From assembly GCA_037179335.1 (NCBI GenBank), contig JAKZHN010000022.1, positions 310,001 to 374,000 of the forward strand: a stretch of DNA of 64,000 nucleotides. Reading direction: 5' to 3'. The notes beneath the pieces are model-generated. The model worked only from the letters and a program-made list of their open reading frames with translations. It did not search any database and was not told where the DNA came from. Shown here in pieces: positions 10,894 to 23,255 of this stretch (position 1 is the stretch's first letter; the number at the start of each line of letters is the position of its first letter). The position numbers were made by a program, and so were the translations under genes. The stretch is from Cyclaneusma minus (lineage: Eukaryota; Ascomycota; Leotiomycetes; Marthamycetales; Marthamycetaceae).

Positions 10894-13800
10894 GATGGCT
10901 CAGGGCTCATTGCCCAAGTAACGGCTCGAGCGCGAAAGAGTGGAGAGTAAGGACGAGGAGTTCGGACCCGTGAGAACACGTAGAAGGGCAGGGCGAGACG
11001 GGATGAAAGCCACCAGATTATATGTAGCGTCGAGATCGGGCTCGTGTGGTGTAGCTTGGGCATAGCGGGAGGAGGTTCTGCGGTCAGCGAGGCGGCGCTG
11101 GCTAGATATGGCTCGGGCGTGCCAATGGCTTGGACGGGTCGGGATACTTGGTGATGTCGACTCAGCGGGCGAGAATCATGATGGGGTGCGGGTGATGTAA
11201 GAGGTGGGTGGAGGAGCAGTGGGGCCTCGACTTTCTTGTAGTGTGTACATGAAGATGGGATATGGGAAGTGGGAAGAGGATGTCTGGATTCGGATAAAGG
11301 CTATCAGAGGCAGGCTGCTGAGAAATGCCCTCGGATGGGCGTGCGGGCGGAAATTGGGGTGGAGCCGAGAGTCTTGATACTATTCTTGATATCCTGTGCT
11401 GGGCAGGCACGACCAACCGTAGCACGGCCACGAGCGACGACTGGAAAATGTAGACATCAGGCACGATTACGCTGCGGCGTAAAGATGAAACGAGACATAT
11501 TTCGTGGATGGTGAAGAAGGCGGCCTTTCTTTTTCACTCAGCCGTGCCTGTGCGGAGTGGAGATTGACGGGTGGACTTCAGCTGAGACTGGGCCATGGCT
11601 CTGGGGATTCCAGAGCTGGGAGACATGAAGCACGACAGCTTGACACGGGACCACAGCTTCCAACTTCTTTCCAGCCCTTCCAACCTCTGCTGTTGTGCGA
11701 CGCTGTACGCCCGTCATCAAGGCCCGGCAATCAAGTGATACCGGCAAGGCCATCGTCGACAGCATCGGGCACAGGGTTGCGCAGAGCAAGGCCAAAGCGA
11801 GCACCTGCGAGTGCCAAGATGGGAATTCCCATTGCACAGAGTCGATCGACAGCCAGGTTCGCGATGACAGGCCTGTGTCTAAGGATAGCACTGAGCAGAG
11901 AGACTGGAGGACTGGACATATCCGTCTCGATTGGGCGGCCCGGCGCGTCGCGGAGACAGCCAGTTGGGCCCCAGAGAATCCATATTCAGGCCTGCAGGAG
12001 CATCAATAATGCCATGATTGTGCCGCTGCCGCTGCCAATAATTCCCCGATACATACCTATCCCCCGCAGTACCGGGACGAGATATGGGGGCTCGAAGAGA
12101 CGCGACGGTATCGCGAGGCGGCAACAGGCGGCGATAGGAGCGTTGCAAACCAAGGCAGTCAGACCCCGGAGTCCCCCTCTCACCGTGACAGGGCCTGGAG
12201 ATCAAGAGGCTTGATAGCTAGCGCAACAACATTGCCGCCTGTTCTAAGAAATCATCATTGTGAGAGAGTGAGTCTAGGACGTTTAGGAGCTTTTGTCGCC
12301 CTCTGCACGTTCTTCAGGACTAAGACATCATTCGTCGTTGCACTAAGCCCGGCGCTTGCCCGCTTCTGCACTAGGCAAGCGCATATAAGGTATGTTCGCT
12401 ACATGACGGGATGCGAAAGCGAGATTGATCATGACCGAGGCACTGCGCCGACGGCCCGAACGTCAATCAACGGCCAAAGGGGCGAGAAACCTGGCGTTGA
12501 AGAGTAGTACCCTCCGAGTGACACAGGGCCGGAGTAACGACAGGCCAAATGAGCAACCCGGTGGCCGACCTTGAATGGCACAACCCCATGATGATCAGCA
12601 CTTCCTCCACAGTCACTGTCAGCTCGACAGTCCCCACCACTCCCCGAGATCCATGACATCGCGACAGACAGGTCACAGTGCGCTGTCCTCGGGAGATCGA
12701 CCCAACAACTAACGGTGCCAGCTGCCAATTCTACCATGTGCACTGGTCCACCATCGGAGGTTGGAGTCTGGCCCTTTCTTGCACTTGACCGCTCTCCTCG
12801 TGGCTCAATTCCGATCGTCATGGGGGGTTACTCCCCTGGCGGATATCTCAACCACTTCCAGCAACCAGGAGCAAGTTATCGTGTTCTGGAACAGTAGCAA
12901 TTACGCCATCCACACGATTTCCATCTGCCATCAGTCGTGGAATCAACTTTGTGTCCCGACCTCCAGCCAGCCATAGGCTCCATCTAGGGAACGACTGCCG
13001 CGATCCGAGTGTCTTTCTTTCTCTCCGCGCATCGGATATACAGAACGGGCCAGACAGAGGTTCAACAGTAGTACTGTACGCAAAAGGATCGTCATTGCCG
13101 TGAATCGCAACAAAGCATCAGTACGGGTTTGACGCCTCATCAAGCTACTCGATGCTTCCAATCGCTTCCCCAGTCAGGGACCCTCAGGGCTCTCTCCATA
13201 ATTTTCCTGTCAGGACCCGAAATCAATCTTTATTAATACTCTCAAACAGCCGGACAGTCAATCTTTGCTAAGACCCTAAAACAGCCGAACACAAGCGCTA
13301 TTCGCCAAAGCGAAGCTGTCTCAGCAATATACTTTTCATTTAGTCTTTCGCAGTCCCATGTTCCGTCCCTTAGGCTCGACAGCCTAACAGGCAAATTGCC
13401 TGCCATTGCCAGCAAGTTTATACTTTTTCCGCGACACGAGGAAGCCTTGTCGAACTACTGGCCCCGCCGTTGCATCGTGCGTTTTGTTACTTTGTACTTT
13501 CTAAATACGTCGCGGGAGAGGTTGGACCGCGGTCCCTTGCGATTGTTTGACTACATTAGACTGCCGATCGAAACCTCAGGGGAACCAAGCACCACATAGG
13601 CACGCGACGTGGTCTGATGGAATACGACCCTATCATTGATACACCTGTCAAGTTGTTGTCAACTCTGATCTCGGTTACCCAGTGGCTGTTGTCACTCAGA
13701 TCGCGGTTACCGTTGAACGTCTTTTTTTCGTATTCCAATCTTCTAAGCTCAATAGCTCGAGCTTCCCACCTTAGGACCCAGGAGACCAATTGACCTTTCG

Positions 13801-14675
13801 TCCGGTCTCCTGAAACCTCTCCCCTGCCCCTGCATATAGCAACACAGCCAACATCCCCGTATCCCCAAACTATGTTTCCCTTCGTCCAAGACCCCACAGG
13901 GCTACAAACAAGGACATCCCCAGTTTTGCAAAATTCGCACAGACTATGTTCACATGCCCCTTGGCAAGGTCGATCAAGACTTTTGCGACAGGACACATAT
14001 ATCTCTTGATATCGAGCCAAGTCGACTACTACACTTCACATGCCTCTTGGCATTTGCCCCAGGTCGATCATACAAGCATTTCCCAAGCTTTTTGAAAATA
14101 TCGAGCCAAGTCGGTTCAAGACTTCCCGAAATGCTTGATACAAAAGGGACCCGCCTCCGCAAAATTTCGCAATTTGTCTTCAGACCAAGACGGGCGGTTC
14201 CATCCGAGAAACTTGAATCCAGTCCAGCATACAGAAAAGCATTTCTCCTTTTCCCATAAAGGACCTACTTTGTTTATTTGCCAAGTTGATGTCAAATTTT
14301 GAGGTTGTGGCAAAGTGATATCCCCAATTTTTCGATCTGCCAAGTGGTTGTGGGGACTGGTTGGGCACCAGTACATTTAAAATCAAACATGGACATCCAG
14401 TCGATGCTATGTCTATATTTATGGCGAGTTCTGTGGGGCAGTCTGGCAGATCTGGACTGTGGAGCTGATACCCCAGGTTTCTCGGCAAGGCCAAGGGCAC
14501 TCGGTTGTGAGATCCGAGTGGAGTGTCTATGGAGGCCTGGCCCTTTGTACGTCTGTACAAGCAAGAAGTCAAGACCTCCTGATTTCCATCAAGTTATTGC
14601 ACAATTTCAGCCGCATGTACTGGGATCTCGTGTTGGCTATGTTCGCGTGGAGTTTCGAGATATCGAAGGTATGTA
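10894..14675. other. Long spacer with no supported gene
   Basis: About 3.8 kb of mixed composition. Many short overlapping frames occur on both strands, but none has an ATG-led, domain-bearing or spliceable structure that I can defend. A weak repeated phrase around 13950-14130 (CATGCCYCTTGGCA, ATCGAGCCAAGTCG) looks like old duplication. Confidence 0.45.
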
Positions 14676-15350
14676 GATGAGCCTCATTTCTTAGTTCTCT
14701 TGTTGGAAGATCTCTAAACTCTGTCAGATCTCATTTAAGTGGTGAGATACAAGTGACTTGGTGATGAGGACAGTGAGTACTGTGTACAGTAACACAGTTC
14801 ATTCAACCTTATGCATGCTTCTGCAGGTTTCTGCAAGCCACATCTGCAGCCCTGAAGTGTCCATAGATGAGCAAAATTTCCTGATTATCTTGTTGAATGG
14901 CTGATCAACTCTTGACGGTGACGAGGAGAGTGCAGTTCATTCAACTTTATGCAAGATCTCTGCAAGCCATATCGGCAGAGCTGAAGTCAGCAAGATGAGC
15001 CCCATTTCTTGCTTCTCTTATTGAAAACCCAAATTTAGTCCAAAGTCTGTCAAATGCGGATGACGGGATCCGGGGATACAGGTGATCTGATGGCGAAGAA
15101 AATGCAGCTCATTCAACATTATGCAAGATGCTGCACGCCATATCTGCAGCCTTGAAATCTTTGCAGTTTCACAGATGAGATTCATTTCTTTCTCCTCTTG
15201 TTCAATCAGCTCATCAAGTCTGTCCCAAAGTCTTTCAGATTCAAGTAATCACTAATCAGAGACGAGTGACTTTCAATGACGACGATGAGAATACAGATCC
15301 ATTCAACCTCATGTAAGACTTCTGCAAGCTATATCTGCAGACCTGAAGTT
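14676..15350. repeat. Diverged tandem repeat, about four units of ~115-190 bp
   Basis: Each unit carries the same ordered landmarks: GATGAG..CATTTCTT, a CTCTTGTTG-like segment, CAGTTCATTCAACYTTATG, then TCTGCAAGCYATATCTGCAG followed by CTGAAGT. Landmark blocks fall near 14800-14870, 14935-14985, 15105-15165 and 15295-15350. Units vary in length through indels. No coding frame runs through the block. Confidence 0.7.
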
Positions 15351-15549
15351 AGTGTCGACTTGGAGAGAGAATGGCTTGTAGAATCTTTGCATACCATCTA
15401 GGTGAGGTCGAATGAACTCATCACCAAGCCCTCTGGTTACACGGAGTTGTTGCTTGCTTTGAGATGAGGCATTTTCAAGACCGTAGCTCTCAGCGATTGG
15501 AAATGTTGTGAGTACCTCGTGGTGGACTTTTTTCTGCGTGCAAGATCTG

Positions 15550-15800
15550 ATATATAGCCTATTTCTTAATAATTTGAATCTTCCTCGGTTCTTGGATTTC
15601 TTATGATTACCGGGATTCCTCTCAATTATTCAAATCATTCCCAATTCCTTTGATTTTTCTCGGCTATTTGGAATTCCTAAATTACCTGGATTTCTCTCAA
15701 TTACTTGGATTTTTCCCAGTTACCTGGAGTTTTCTCAGTTCCTGTGTTTTGCCCCATTACTTGGAACTCTTTCAATTACTCGGAATTACAGGAGAAATTC
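15550..15800. repeat. AT-rich degenerate minisatellite, period ~20-24 bp
   Basis: Successive copies of a phrase such as TTACCTGGATTTTTCTCAG, all varying slightly. Similar phrases recur near 47840-47935, 48730-48890 and 49300, so this looks like one dispersed family. Confidence 0.6.
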
Positions 15801-17033
15801 CACCACGAGAGTATCCGGCAAGATGATCGGGGTCTATGAAGCATCTACTTCCCATGGGATACACTCAAACTTAGGATATTGGGGTATCTGATTGGCGACA
15901 CCGCTCTCATGAGTTGTTCGGATTCGATTATGGTCATCACGGGCTCTCCAAAACACCGATGTCATCCAGGGGTGGTCCTCCGCAAAGAACACTGGGACTC
16001 TCATAGACTCATATCAGACATTCTTCTTCGCATGAACCCCAAGACATATAGCGGATCGTCCATACTGTAACTTCAGCCACCTCAGCTACACAATTTAGCT
16101 AGATGCGTACCTTAAGGTACAAGCAAGTTGCTAGGAGTCGTGCTCTATTCCAAGCCAGTGGTCAAAGACGACGCAAGCAATGCGAAAACATCTGGGGAAG
16201 TGGAATATAAATTCATGTTTCGTAAGAGAGGCTCCGAAATAGAAAGTCGGGACCATTGAACATCTACTCAGATATCGCTGTAGCGGGGTTGTGGTGGCTG
16301 CTGTCCGCTTCGAACTGCCCACATGGCTCGCATATGTCGGATTTGTGAGGCTCGTGGTGACAGCTCTTGTGGGCTCAGCCATTAGCAGGACCGTTTCCAC
16401 ATCTTGATGACTCGGGGGAGTCGTAGTTAGGTATTGAGGACCTATATTTGGAATTTTCGGGATAATTCGTAGTCACTAGAAAAGAAGATGTGGAAGCGGT
16501 CGTGGACGAGTACACAGGAATAGCCAATTTGTTCACCATACATGAGTGAGTTAAAGATCGTGAGATGGAAGACCCTGAGGTTGAAGAAGTCCGCAAGAAG
16601 CTCGCCGCTCGCCGGAGCTAAGAGGACGCTCGGACCACCCGCCTCGATTTAGCTGCAATCCGCCGAAACCTCCAGGCCCATTGTCGTCAGACTCTCTCAG
16701 CCTCGTCTCCTCCGCCTACCGCCGCGGAGTATCTTCAAACCCATTGTCGAGCGCTCTCAATACTTACTCGCCGCCCGCCTCGCCTCAGCAGGTCGGCTCG
16801 CATGGCGCGTGCCTCCAATACTTCTTTCAATTGACCCGCCTCCTCCTCCACCAAACAAAACCACAGTGGATATCCCACCTCCACTTCTTCGACCACCTGA
16901 ACTTTACACCTTCGCCAAACATACTTGGCGCATATCTGCAAGACCCATTGCCAGACAACCAAGCATCTCTTTGCTTCCTCGATTGCCTTGCGCCATCCAT
17001 TCAAGCTCCATCTGCCAGACCACACACGCCAGC
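15801..17033. other. Spacer and 5' leader of the NCBP3-like gene
   Basis: No gene is recognised. From 16562 a plus-strand frame reads MEDPEVEEVRKKLAARRS, hits TAA, then stays open for about 70 codons (TRLDLAAIRRNLQAHCRQ...). It could be a decayed gene or chance; I do not call it. Confidence 0.4.
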
Positions 17034-18530
17034 ATGGCTACCTCTACCAGCATGGCCGCCGACATGACCATCGACATGGATATCGATATGGACATTGATA
17101 TGGACCCAGTTGAGAACGAGGACTTCTTCATACCTGAGATCGAGGTAATTTGAGCCTCTCCAATTCGCGCAGCTGCACAGGAACTGACATGCGCCCAGCC
17201 GGTTGTCCCATCGCAGCTCGAGCCTTCTACGCAGCCCGAACAATCCACCCAGTCCCAGAACACCGCGACTGCATCCGCCGATGGCGAGGCTGCTGAGCCA
17301 GCTCCATGGAAGGTCCACATTCGCGGCTTGGACAATCTTGCGACAAAGGATCTGAAGGCATTTGCGATTCACTACTACCCCGAAGAGCCGGACCTGCGCG
17401 TGGAATGGATTGATGACACCTCTGCGAACTTGGTCTACGACAATGATCACCAAGCCGCTGAGGCACTGGCAGCCTTTTCGGCCATACCAGCTACAAATGC
17501 ATACCAGCTGAGAACCGCCAAGACTCTGCCTTCCAACCCTGATTGTACACTCCAAGTGCGATTGGCTGTGATGAGCGACAAGAAGCAGCTGGGCGCGCGC
17601 GACCGAAGCAGATTCTACTTGCTCAACCCTGAGTACGATCCGGCAGAGCGAAGGCGCGGTCTCAATGGACGGGGTGTGGGCAATAAGTACCGCGAGCGGG
17701 ACAGGCTTGAGTACAGAAACAGAAGATACAACGACCGTGAGCAGGAAAGACGAGTCGAGGAGGATGAGGCGGCTGGATTTGACTCGAGTCTCTACGATGA
17801 CGACGATGTCGCATTGGCTTCTCGCGCAGCTCGGAACAACAGACGTGGAGGTCGCGACTCCGAAGAGCGACGACGTGGTTCAGGTGGACGCAGAACACGC
17901 TCACCCGATGGACGCAGATCACGCTCACCTGACAGACGCAGATCGCCTCCACGTGGACCCCGTGAGCTCTTCCCCGTCAGATCGAGCCAAAGCGGGGTCC
18001 TGCGCGACCGCAGTGCATCTCCAGTTCGAGATCAGCCATTCCCCAAATACCCGACTCGAATGAACCCACGAAGCGGCAATCCCATCGAGCGCAGCACGGC
18101 CAACCGTCTTCAAGCAAAGAGCATCAAGGCACGCCTCGGATCTGATAGCGAGCCCAAAGAACTATTCCCCCAAAAGGCCAGCCATCATCGTCGCAGCGAA
18201 GCCTTCGATGCCGCCGACGAGACGGCAGATCTCTTCGCTTCTCACATGTCGGTCCCGTTCGTGGATGATTACGAGGAGCCAAGATCACGCGGAAGGTTGG
18301 CAGACCGAATTACTCTCCCTGCCGACGGCGCCGGAGGATTCAGCATTCGCGGCATCGCAGCCGCTTCTCAAGAGAGGCAGCAGGGCTTCAGCATCAAGGG
18401 CGCCGCAGCCGGAGCCGGTTCAGCCAAAGAACTGTTCCCGAATCGCTCGAATGGTGCTAAGGAGTTGTTTGCGGAGCGCATTCAGGGACGAGGTGCTAGG
18501 AGACACAGGGCTGAGGATTTGTTCAATTGA
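17034..18530 (+). CDS. NCBP3/DUF2414-family RNA-binding protein
   Basis: Nuclear cap-binding protein 3-like. Exons are 17034-17144 and 17199-18530, giving 480 residues. The N-terminus is a run of MDID units, then FFIPEIE|PVVPSQ across the intron. The diagnostic domain follows: VHIRGLDNLATKDLKAFA, RVEWIDDTSANLVYDN and QLRTAKTLPS, an RRM-like fold shared by animal NCBP3 (C17orf85) and fungal homologues. The middle is Arg/Asp/Ser-rich with RSRSPDRRRSPPR, as in mRNA-processing factors. The C-terminal half repeats the short motif KELF (five copies, e.g. PRELFP, PKELFP, AKELFP, AKELFAE). In animals the protein works with the cap-binding complex in mRNA export; the fungal role is inferred from the domain. 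Confidence 0.85.
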
Positions 18531-21029
18531 GCATTAAAAATCAAGGCGGATTGGCATGGATTAGGGTGGAACAGCGGCGGCGTTCTATGGATTGCTTGGC
18601 ATTATGGGCACTGATGTGCTGGCGTGGAAATTTCGTTGGGATGGATGCAGAATGGACTCTCACAATTTCGCCTCTCAGTTTGTACGCCAGGAAATAACCG
18701 CCAAGCCATCGTCGCGAGTGCTGCACTCATCGTACGCGGCGTCTCTCTTTCTTGCTTGCACTCCTCATGCGTACACACGCCGCGACTCGCAGCATCTTCG
18801 AAAAATCATCCTGTCGACTGTCTGTCGACACAAAATGGCTACTTTCAATGGGATTCTGCATGCGATGATGCACGACAATGCACATGGGTTCTGCAGCGAT
18901 GGCACGGAAAAACACGCGTGGGAGGCAGCGGCGTTGAGGGATAATTCATTTATGGCAACGGATCGGACATTCACGTCAAGCATGGATGCAAGGCGTATTC
19001 GGATTTCTTTGATTCCCCTCTCATAAAGCATGGAAGCAATGGAATGCATTTCGATGGAAAATTCAAAAACAGATCGAGTCACAAATTGCGACGACACACA
19101 GCAATGAAAGTTTGAAAATCCTGCATCGCGTCCAATTTTGGTGAGTGAATGACACACAGGCGTGAAGTGAGATTGTTCTGCAAGTTTACGCCCATGAATG
19201 GCGTGAAGACTGGTAGTGAAATGTTCATTGCGATCGCTGCGACGCCGAAAACGCAAAAATACTGGAAATCGGCTTGGGCTCTGTGAGATCTGTTTCTCAA
19301 TTTTTTCTAGCATGGAAATGATTTCAAATCACTTTCCGTCCCGATAACACAAAATTGTAATATCCCATAGCCCACCGCTTTTTGCTTCGTCGCACTCGAA
19401 TCGCATAACACACACAAGCGCCCGTAAATCCGTCAAGGGGGTCGGGGTCACGTCGGGACTCGGCCGAGCACCGAAAGACGGCACCAGGAACCAGGATGAC
19501 TTTACCGAGTGATCCTAGAGGCGGTACTGACAGCGACTTCGACGTCTACGGCGGTTTCTGGGGGCCGAGGACACACGCATCGTGGCTTTGGAAGCAGACG
19601 GTTCGAATCAGCACTTGTACCTCATAAGTACCTAGACAGGAGGTAAATTGTGCAGAGTTCCACGGAATGCTTTGGAGATCAGGTTGCAAACCACATGGAT
19701 TGCATGAGTGATGATGATCTCCAGGCGTCGTCTTCAGTTGTGCCGCTGCTTGTGCGTCTGCGTTGTACCTAAGGTACTCAGCGATTCCAGCAACGTTCCG
19801 ACTGGCTTCCAAATGACCCATGTTAGGTTGCTATGCCTTTCAGAGTGACTGTTAAGTGTGGAGATTTGATGAAGCTGTTGGGAACAGATGCGTGGGGGAT
19901 TTTCGATAGTTGTTGGTGTGAAGAACCAGTACTGAATGCGCTGGCGTCGATGGCGAGCGACCAGGAAGAGCGATGAAGAAGACGAGGGTGCGGGAGCAGT
20001 AAGAGAGATACAGTCAGGCCTGCTAGATGACGATGTTGGGCTTCGATGAAAGGCGATGAGCTGATTCGTTGCAGGGAATATGGATTTTAATGGAACTGAA
20101 TGAAGGGGAGGCGACTCGAATCATGGAAATAGCGGACTGTGGATGAGAGAGATGGTTGAGACGGCAAAAGAGAGATGGGCAGGGAGGCAGGCGAACATCG
20201 TACGGGCAGGTAGGGAACTCTCGCTCCGCTGGTTCCGGATGAGGGGGAAGGGAGGGAGAAAAGGGCACTCATCGTTAGCCAAATAAGGAAATGAGAAAGG
20301 AAAGGCAGGTGAAGGCGTTTCTCCCAGAGACAGGAAAGGAAAGGCCTTCCGACGACGACGACGATGATCTCGAACTTCGAGTCTTGTTATTTTCGTTGCG
20401 AGGGTCTGGCGAAAGCCCGGATCGGAGAAGGAACTAGGTAGACAGGCAGACATGCGTCTTTTGTATCATGTCTTCCATCTCGATAAACGGTCTTTCCGTG
20501 GTATAGGGCAGGGGTTGAATAGGTACTTGGGGGGTTGATGAACTCAAAAGTCCCGCAGAGCTGGCTGGATCTGCCTCATCCTTGTTCTTGTTCCAGGCGA
20601 TAGGTGCTTTCCAGGGTCTTGATGATACTTGAAAGGTAAGAAAAACGATCGAAGAAGACGGGATGTTTCTCGCTTCCCTGCGAATATGAAAAGGAGTAGG
20701 TTGTGGTAAGGGCAAAGGGGCAGAGCCGCGGTGTGAGGAGACTGGGAACAGTAAGGCTGTTAACACCTGATCCATGGGATAGTGGAAAGGATCTGCCAGT
20801 TGGAGGGATTGGAGGGTTTAGAATGGGGCAGGGTGAGTGGGAGTGGTAAAGACCTACAAGTCCATCCATGCATTGAACTTTGACGCAGCCAGAGTGTGGT
20901 CTCAAAATTGTCAATCTTGCAGTCTGTTTTTCTTGTGCTGTATTCAAGACATTATACCGGGCCTTTCCAATTCAGAATTCCAGAAACGAGAGCGCGCACA
21001 TGGAACCTCGCCGTCTCTCTTTCCGTTGA
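18531..21029. other. Spacer without a supported gene
   Basis: About 2.5 kb. Frames of up to 144 codons occur, but they overlap on both strands, show no domain and lack convincing splice partners. The segment from about 20020 to 20780 is pyrimidine-biased on the minus strand. I see no RNA gene or transposon. Confidence 0.4.
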
Positions 21030-21780
21030 CTGGAAACTCGAGGCTTGGCTATGTGAGCGGTTTCTTCTCTCCGGCATATCCGGGTTCCCATCGAACTTTG
21101 TGACATAGGTACCAGATGAATGCAATGTTCGTTCCGATCCCCTTCAGTTCTGAAGCTCCCATGCCGGTGAAATTTCCGATTTCATTGCCCGTGGCACCTT
21201 TGGTCTTAAGAGCACTTCTCCGATCACGCGTAGGGTATATGCTTATTGGTACCGTACTGCGCACCCAGTTCATAACCCCTTGTTTGAGAGTCCTGTTTAC
21301 GAGAGACTCAAGGTTCTTGGTACAGCGATAGAAGTGACATGACGCAGTTCGAGGCGCAGACGGCGGTGTTGGTCCTCGAGGGAATTCCAAGGGTCGTGGA
21401 CAGGTGTGGGAGCATGGTGCGTGGGCAGAACGGGAGAATAACCTCGCCCTTCAGCGGTTGAGGTGGCGCTTGAATCGTCAGGGGTTTCATCGTTTCGGGT
21501 GGGTTGCCGGACACTTCGAGTTCCAACGTCCAGAGACTTGGGATGCACGAGGTCCTGGAAGCCAGAGGAGCGCAATATCTTTCCCGAAAAGTTGCGCCCG
21601 GTTGGTGTTTGTCATACGAGCGTCTTCCATGCTGTCTGGTGTATGTATGGCGCGGTCGAGATGGAAGCTTTGCAGTGCTGGCACAGATGTGGCCGAAGCT
21701 AACAGGACTTGTGTGTTATATTCACAGTGATGGATATCGGCCGTTGGTAGTAGTGATTCGACGGAAAGCCCGAATACTTG
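21030..21780 (-). pseudogene. Decayed paralogue of the 24969-25875 gene
   Basis: Several blocks match the intact gene 4 kb to the right, in the same order and strand. The 5' part reads MEDARMTNTNRAQLFGKD (from 21630) against MEDARMTKADWATFAGKG in the intact gene. Upstream of the ATG both copies share a VPAL/LPA-type phrase. The 3' part keeps the GMGASE phrase (near 21163), the CGATCACGCGTAG stretch and GACTGGAAACTC. The central region is shortened by about 150 bp and the frame is broken in several places. No uninterrupted reading joins the blocks, so I call it a pseudogene. Confidence 0.65.
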
Positions 21781-22412
21781 TGAGTTCACCGGCTTCAAAG
21801 GACCCAGATCTCGGTTTTCAACCACAGATATTCTGTGGAAATTGCAGGAACACGGTAGGGACGTCGGCATCTGGGGAAGTGAAAGCAGGGTAAACAAAGA
21901 GCAGCGCATGGCAGGATGGATAAAGGTATCTGAAAGTGGTGCCTTCGATGCTTTACTAGATCTGGTTGTTTGCCTGCTGGTGACTGGCTTTTGTTCCTTT
22001 CCCTCTTCCCTGCTCTCCTTGTCTTCACGGTGGGAGTGTGATCCCGGGATTTTGGTTCTACGAGGTAAGGTAGAGGTATTCAATCTCAGTCTTTGGAATC
22101 ATCGTTGTTCTTTCAAGACTTCCAGTTTTGGTAGAAATTGTACCAACTGAATTATATCTTATCAGGTATTCTGACTGAGACATGGCTTAGTTTGGTGGTT
22201 GTTCGCCTTTGGGAAATTGCATCTCGACTTCACTAACCAGGGCTAAGTCCTTGCCCCTGACGGTATCTTCAAGGGGTTCCGAAAGTTCGACTTCACGAGG
22301 CCCAGAAGCCCGATGCTCTCCCTCTTCGCCGCAGGCCTCTTGCCCTAGATGCTTCTCTCTTTCCTCCTTCCACCTTCCGCTCTCTGGGCCCCCATCATGA
22401 CGCCATATGAAC

Positions 22413-23255
22413 TTATGACACTTCGTGAGGTCGGTGTTCCGCCGATAGTTCTTGTGGCGGAGCTGGCGGAGCTTTCATCTCATGTCCCCACACTTGATTA
22501 GTGAGGTGCATAACTCGTTGGTTATGTTGCTTTCGCTCTCGTTTCAATTTCCGAAAGAAAAAGAATGCCATTGCAAGGCTGGCGAGGAGGAGAGTGCCGA
22601 GGACTGCGCCGACGGAGGCGCCGACGGCAGCCGTATTATCTTTGGGACATGAAGATGGCGCGGTCGAACAGCTGCTGACTGTTGCCGTTGCAGAAGCGGT
22701 CGCGGATGAACTTTCTGCTTGCTGGGCGAGTGTCATGTTGACAAAGTAGGTGACATCACCGTTTGAACAGCAATCCTCACTGTCAAGGACTCCGTCTTTG
22801 TTTCCCCAGCAGCAGTATTTCCCGTCTGAGCAAGGTTTCATGATGTAGTTGACGGTTCCTAGGTTTATATCAGTATCTTTGGATAGGCAGAGACTACGAA
22901 AGAGTACGGAGCAAAGCACACCGTTTTTGGAAGAGCAAGGCGAGTGGCAAGTGGCATCCAACCCAGTGGAGTCGGTACAACCATTCTGCCAGAAAGGTAT
23001 TGCGGAATCTTGAGACGATTGGGAGTAGCAAAGTCCGTCAACTGTACAGATATCTCCAGGTACTGCAACGTTGATATTGCAGCATGATGAGTGTGTACTT
23101 GAGTTGCGTGCAGATGCCGGAATACAGGGCGAGAGATTTGGGGCGCTTGTGGTGTCGAGGTAGAAGCATTGCGCGACACCGTCACAGAGAGCTTGTGGAA
23201 GCAATATTATAAAGAGAGAAAAAACAAAGGGGAGGTAGTGTCGAGGGTTTGCCAT
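22413..23255 (-). CDS. Cysteine-rich single-pass membrane protein, unknown function
   Basis: The start at 23255 begins a signal peptide (MANPRHYLPFVFSLFIILL). A Cys-rich extracellular region follows with HSSCCNINVAVPGDICT, GLCYSQSS, TCHSPC and CSDGKYCCWGN...EDCC, typical of a widespread but uncharacterised class of fungal surface proteins. Next come a Ser/Thr stalk, one membrane helix (VGAVLGTLLLASLAMAFFFF), a basic stop-transfer RKLKRERK and a short cytoplasmic tail with PPAPPQ. A 63-nt stretch at 22921-22859 has a GT start, an ATACTGAT branch and a TAG end, and is a multiple of three, so the frame is open whether spliced or not. Splicing it out joins SSKNG to TVNYIMKPCS, which looks natural, giving 259 residues. 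A wall-sensing role is speculation. Confidence 0.7.
   Translation of the reverse strand: MANPRHYLPFVFSLFIILLPQALCDGVAQCFYLDTTSAPNLSPCIPASARNSSTHSSCCNINVAVPGDICTVDGLCYSQSSQDSAIPFWQNGCTDSTGLDATCHSPCSSKNGVLCSVLFRSLCLSKDTDINLGTVNYIMKPCSDGKYCCWGNKDGVLDSEDCCSNGDVTYFVNMTLAQQAESSSATASATATVSSCSTAPSSCPKDNTAAVGASVGAVLGTLLLASLAMAFFFFRKLKRERKQHNQRVMHLTNQVWGHEMKAPPAPPQELSAEHRPHEVS

Noticed and set aside
11504..12214. 236-codon plus-strand frame
   Set aside because: It starts at a GTG, is Arg/Pro-rich with no domain, and overlaps other long frames on both strands; typical of GC-rich spacer.
18592..19026. 144-codon plus-strand frame downstream of the NCBP3-like gene
   Set aside because: Non-ATG start, no domain, overlaps equally long minus frames; more likely UTR and spacer.
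19585..19605. B-box-like GACGGTTCGAATCAGC suggesting a tRNA
   Set aside because: No matching A box or acceptor stem can be drawn around it.
20023..20947. Several minus-strand frames of 80-120 codons
   Set aside because: Pyrimidine-rich DNA gives Ser/Pro/Leu frames by bias; no splice joins or homology seen.
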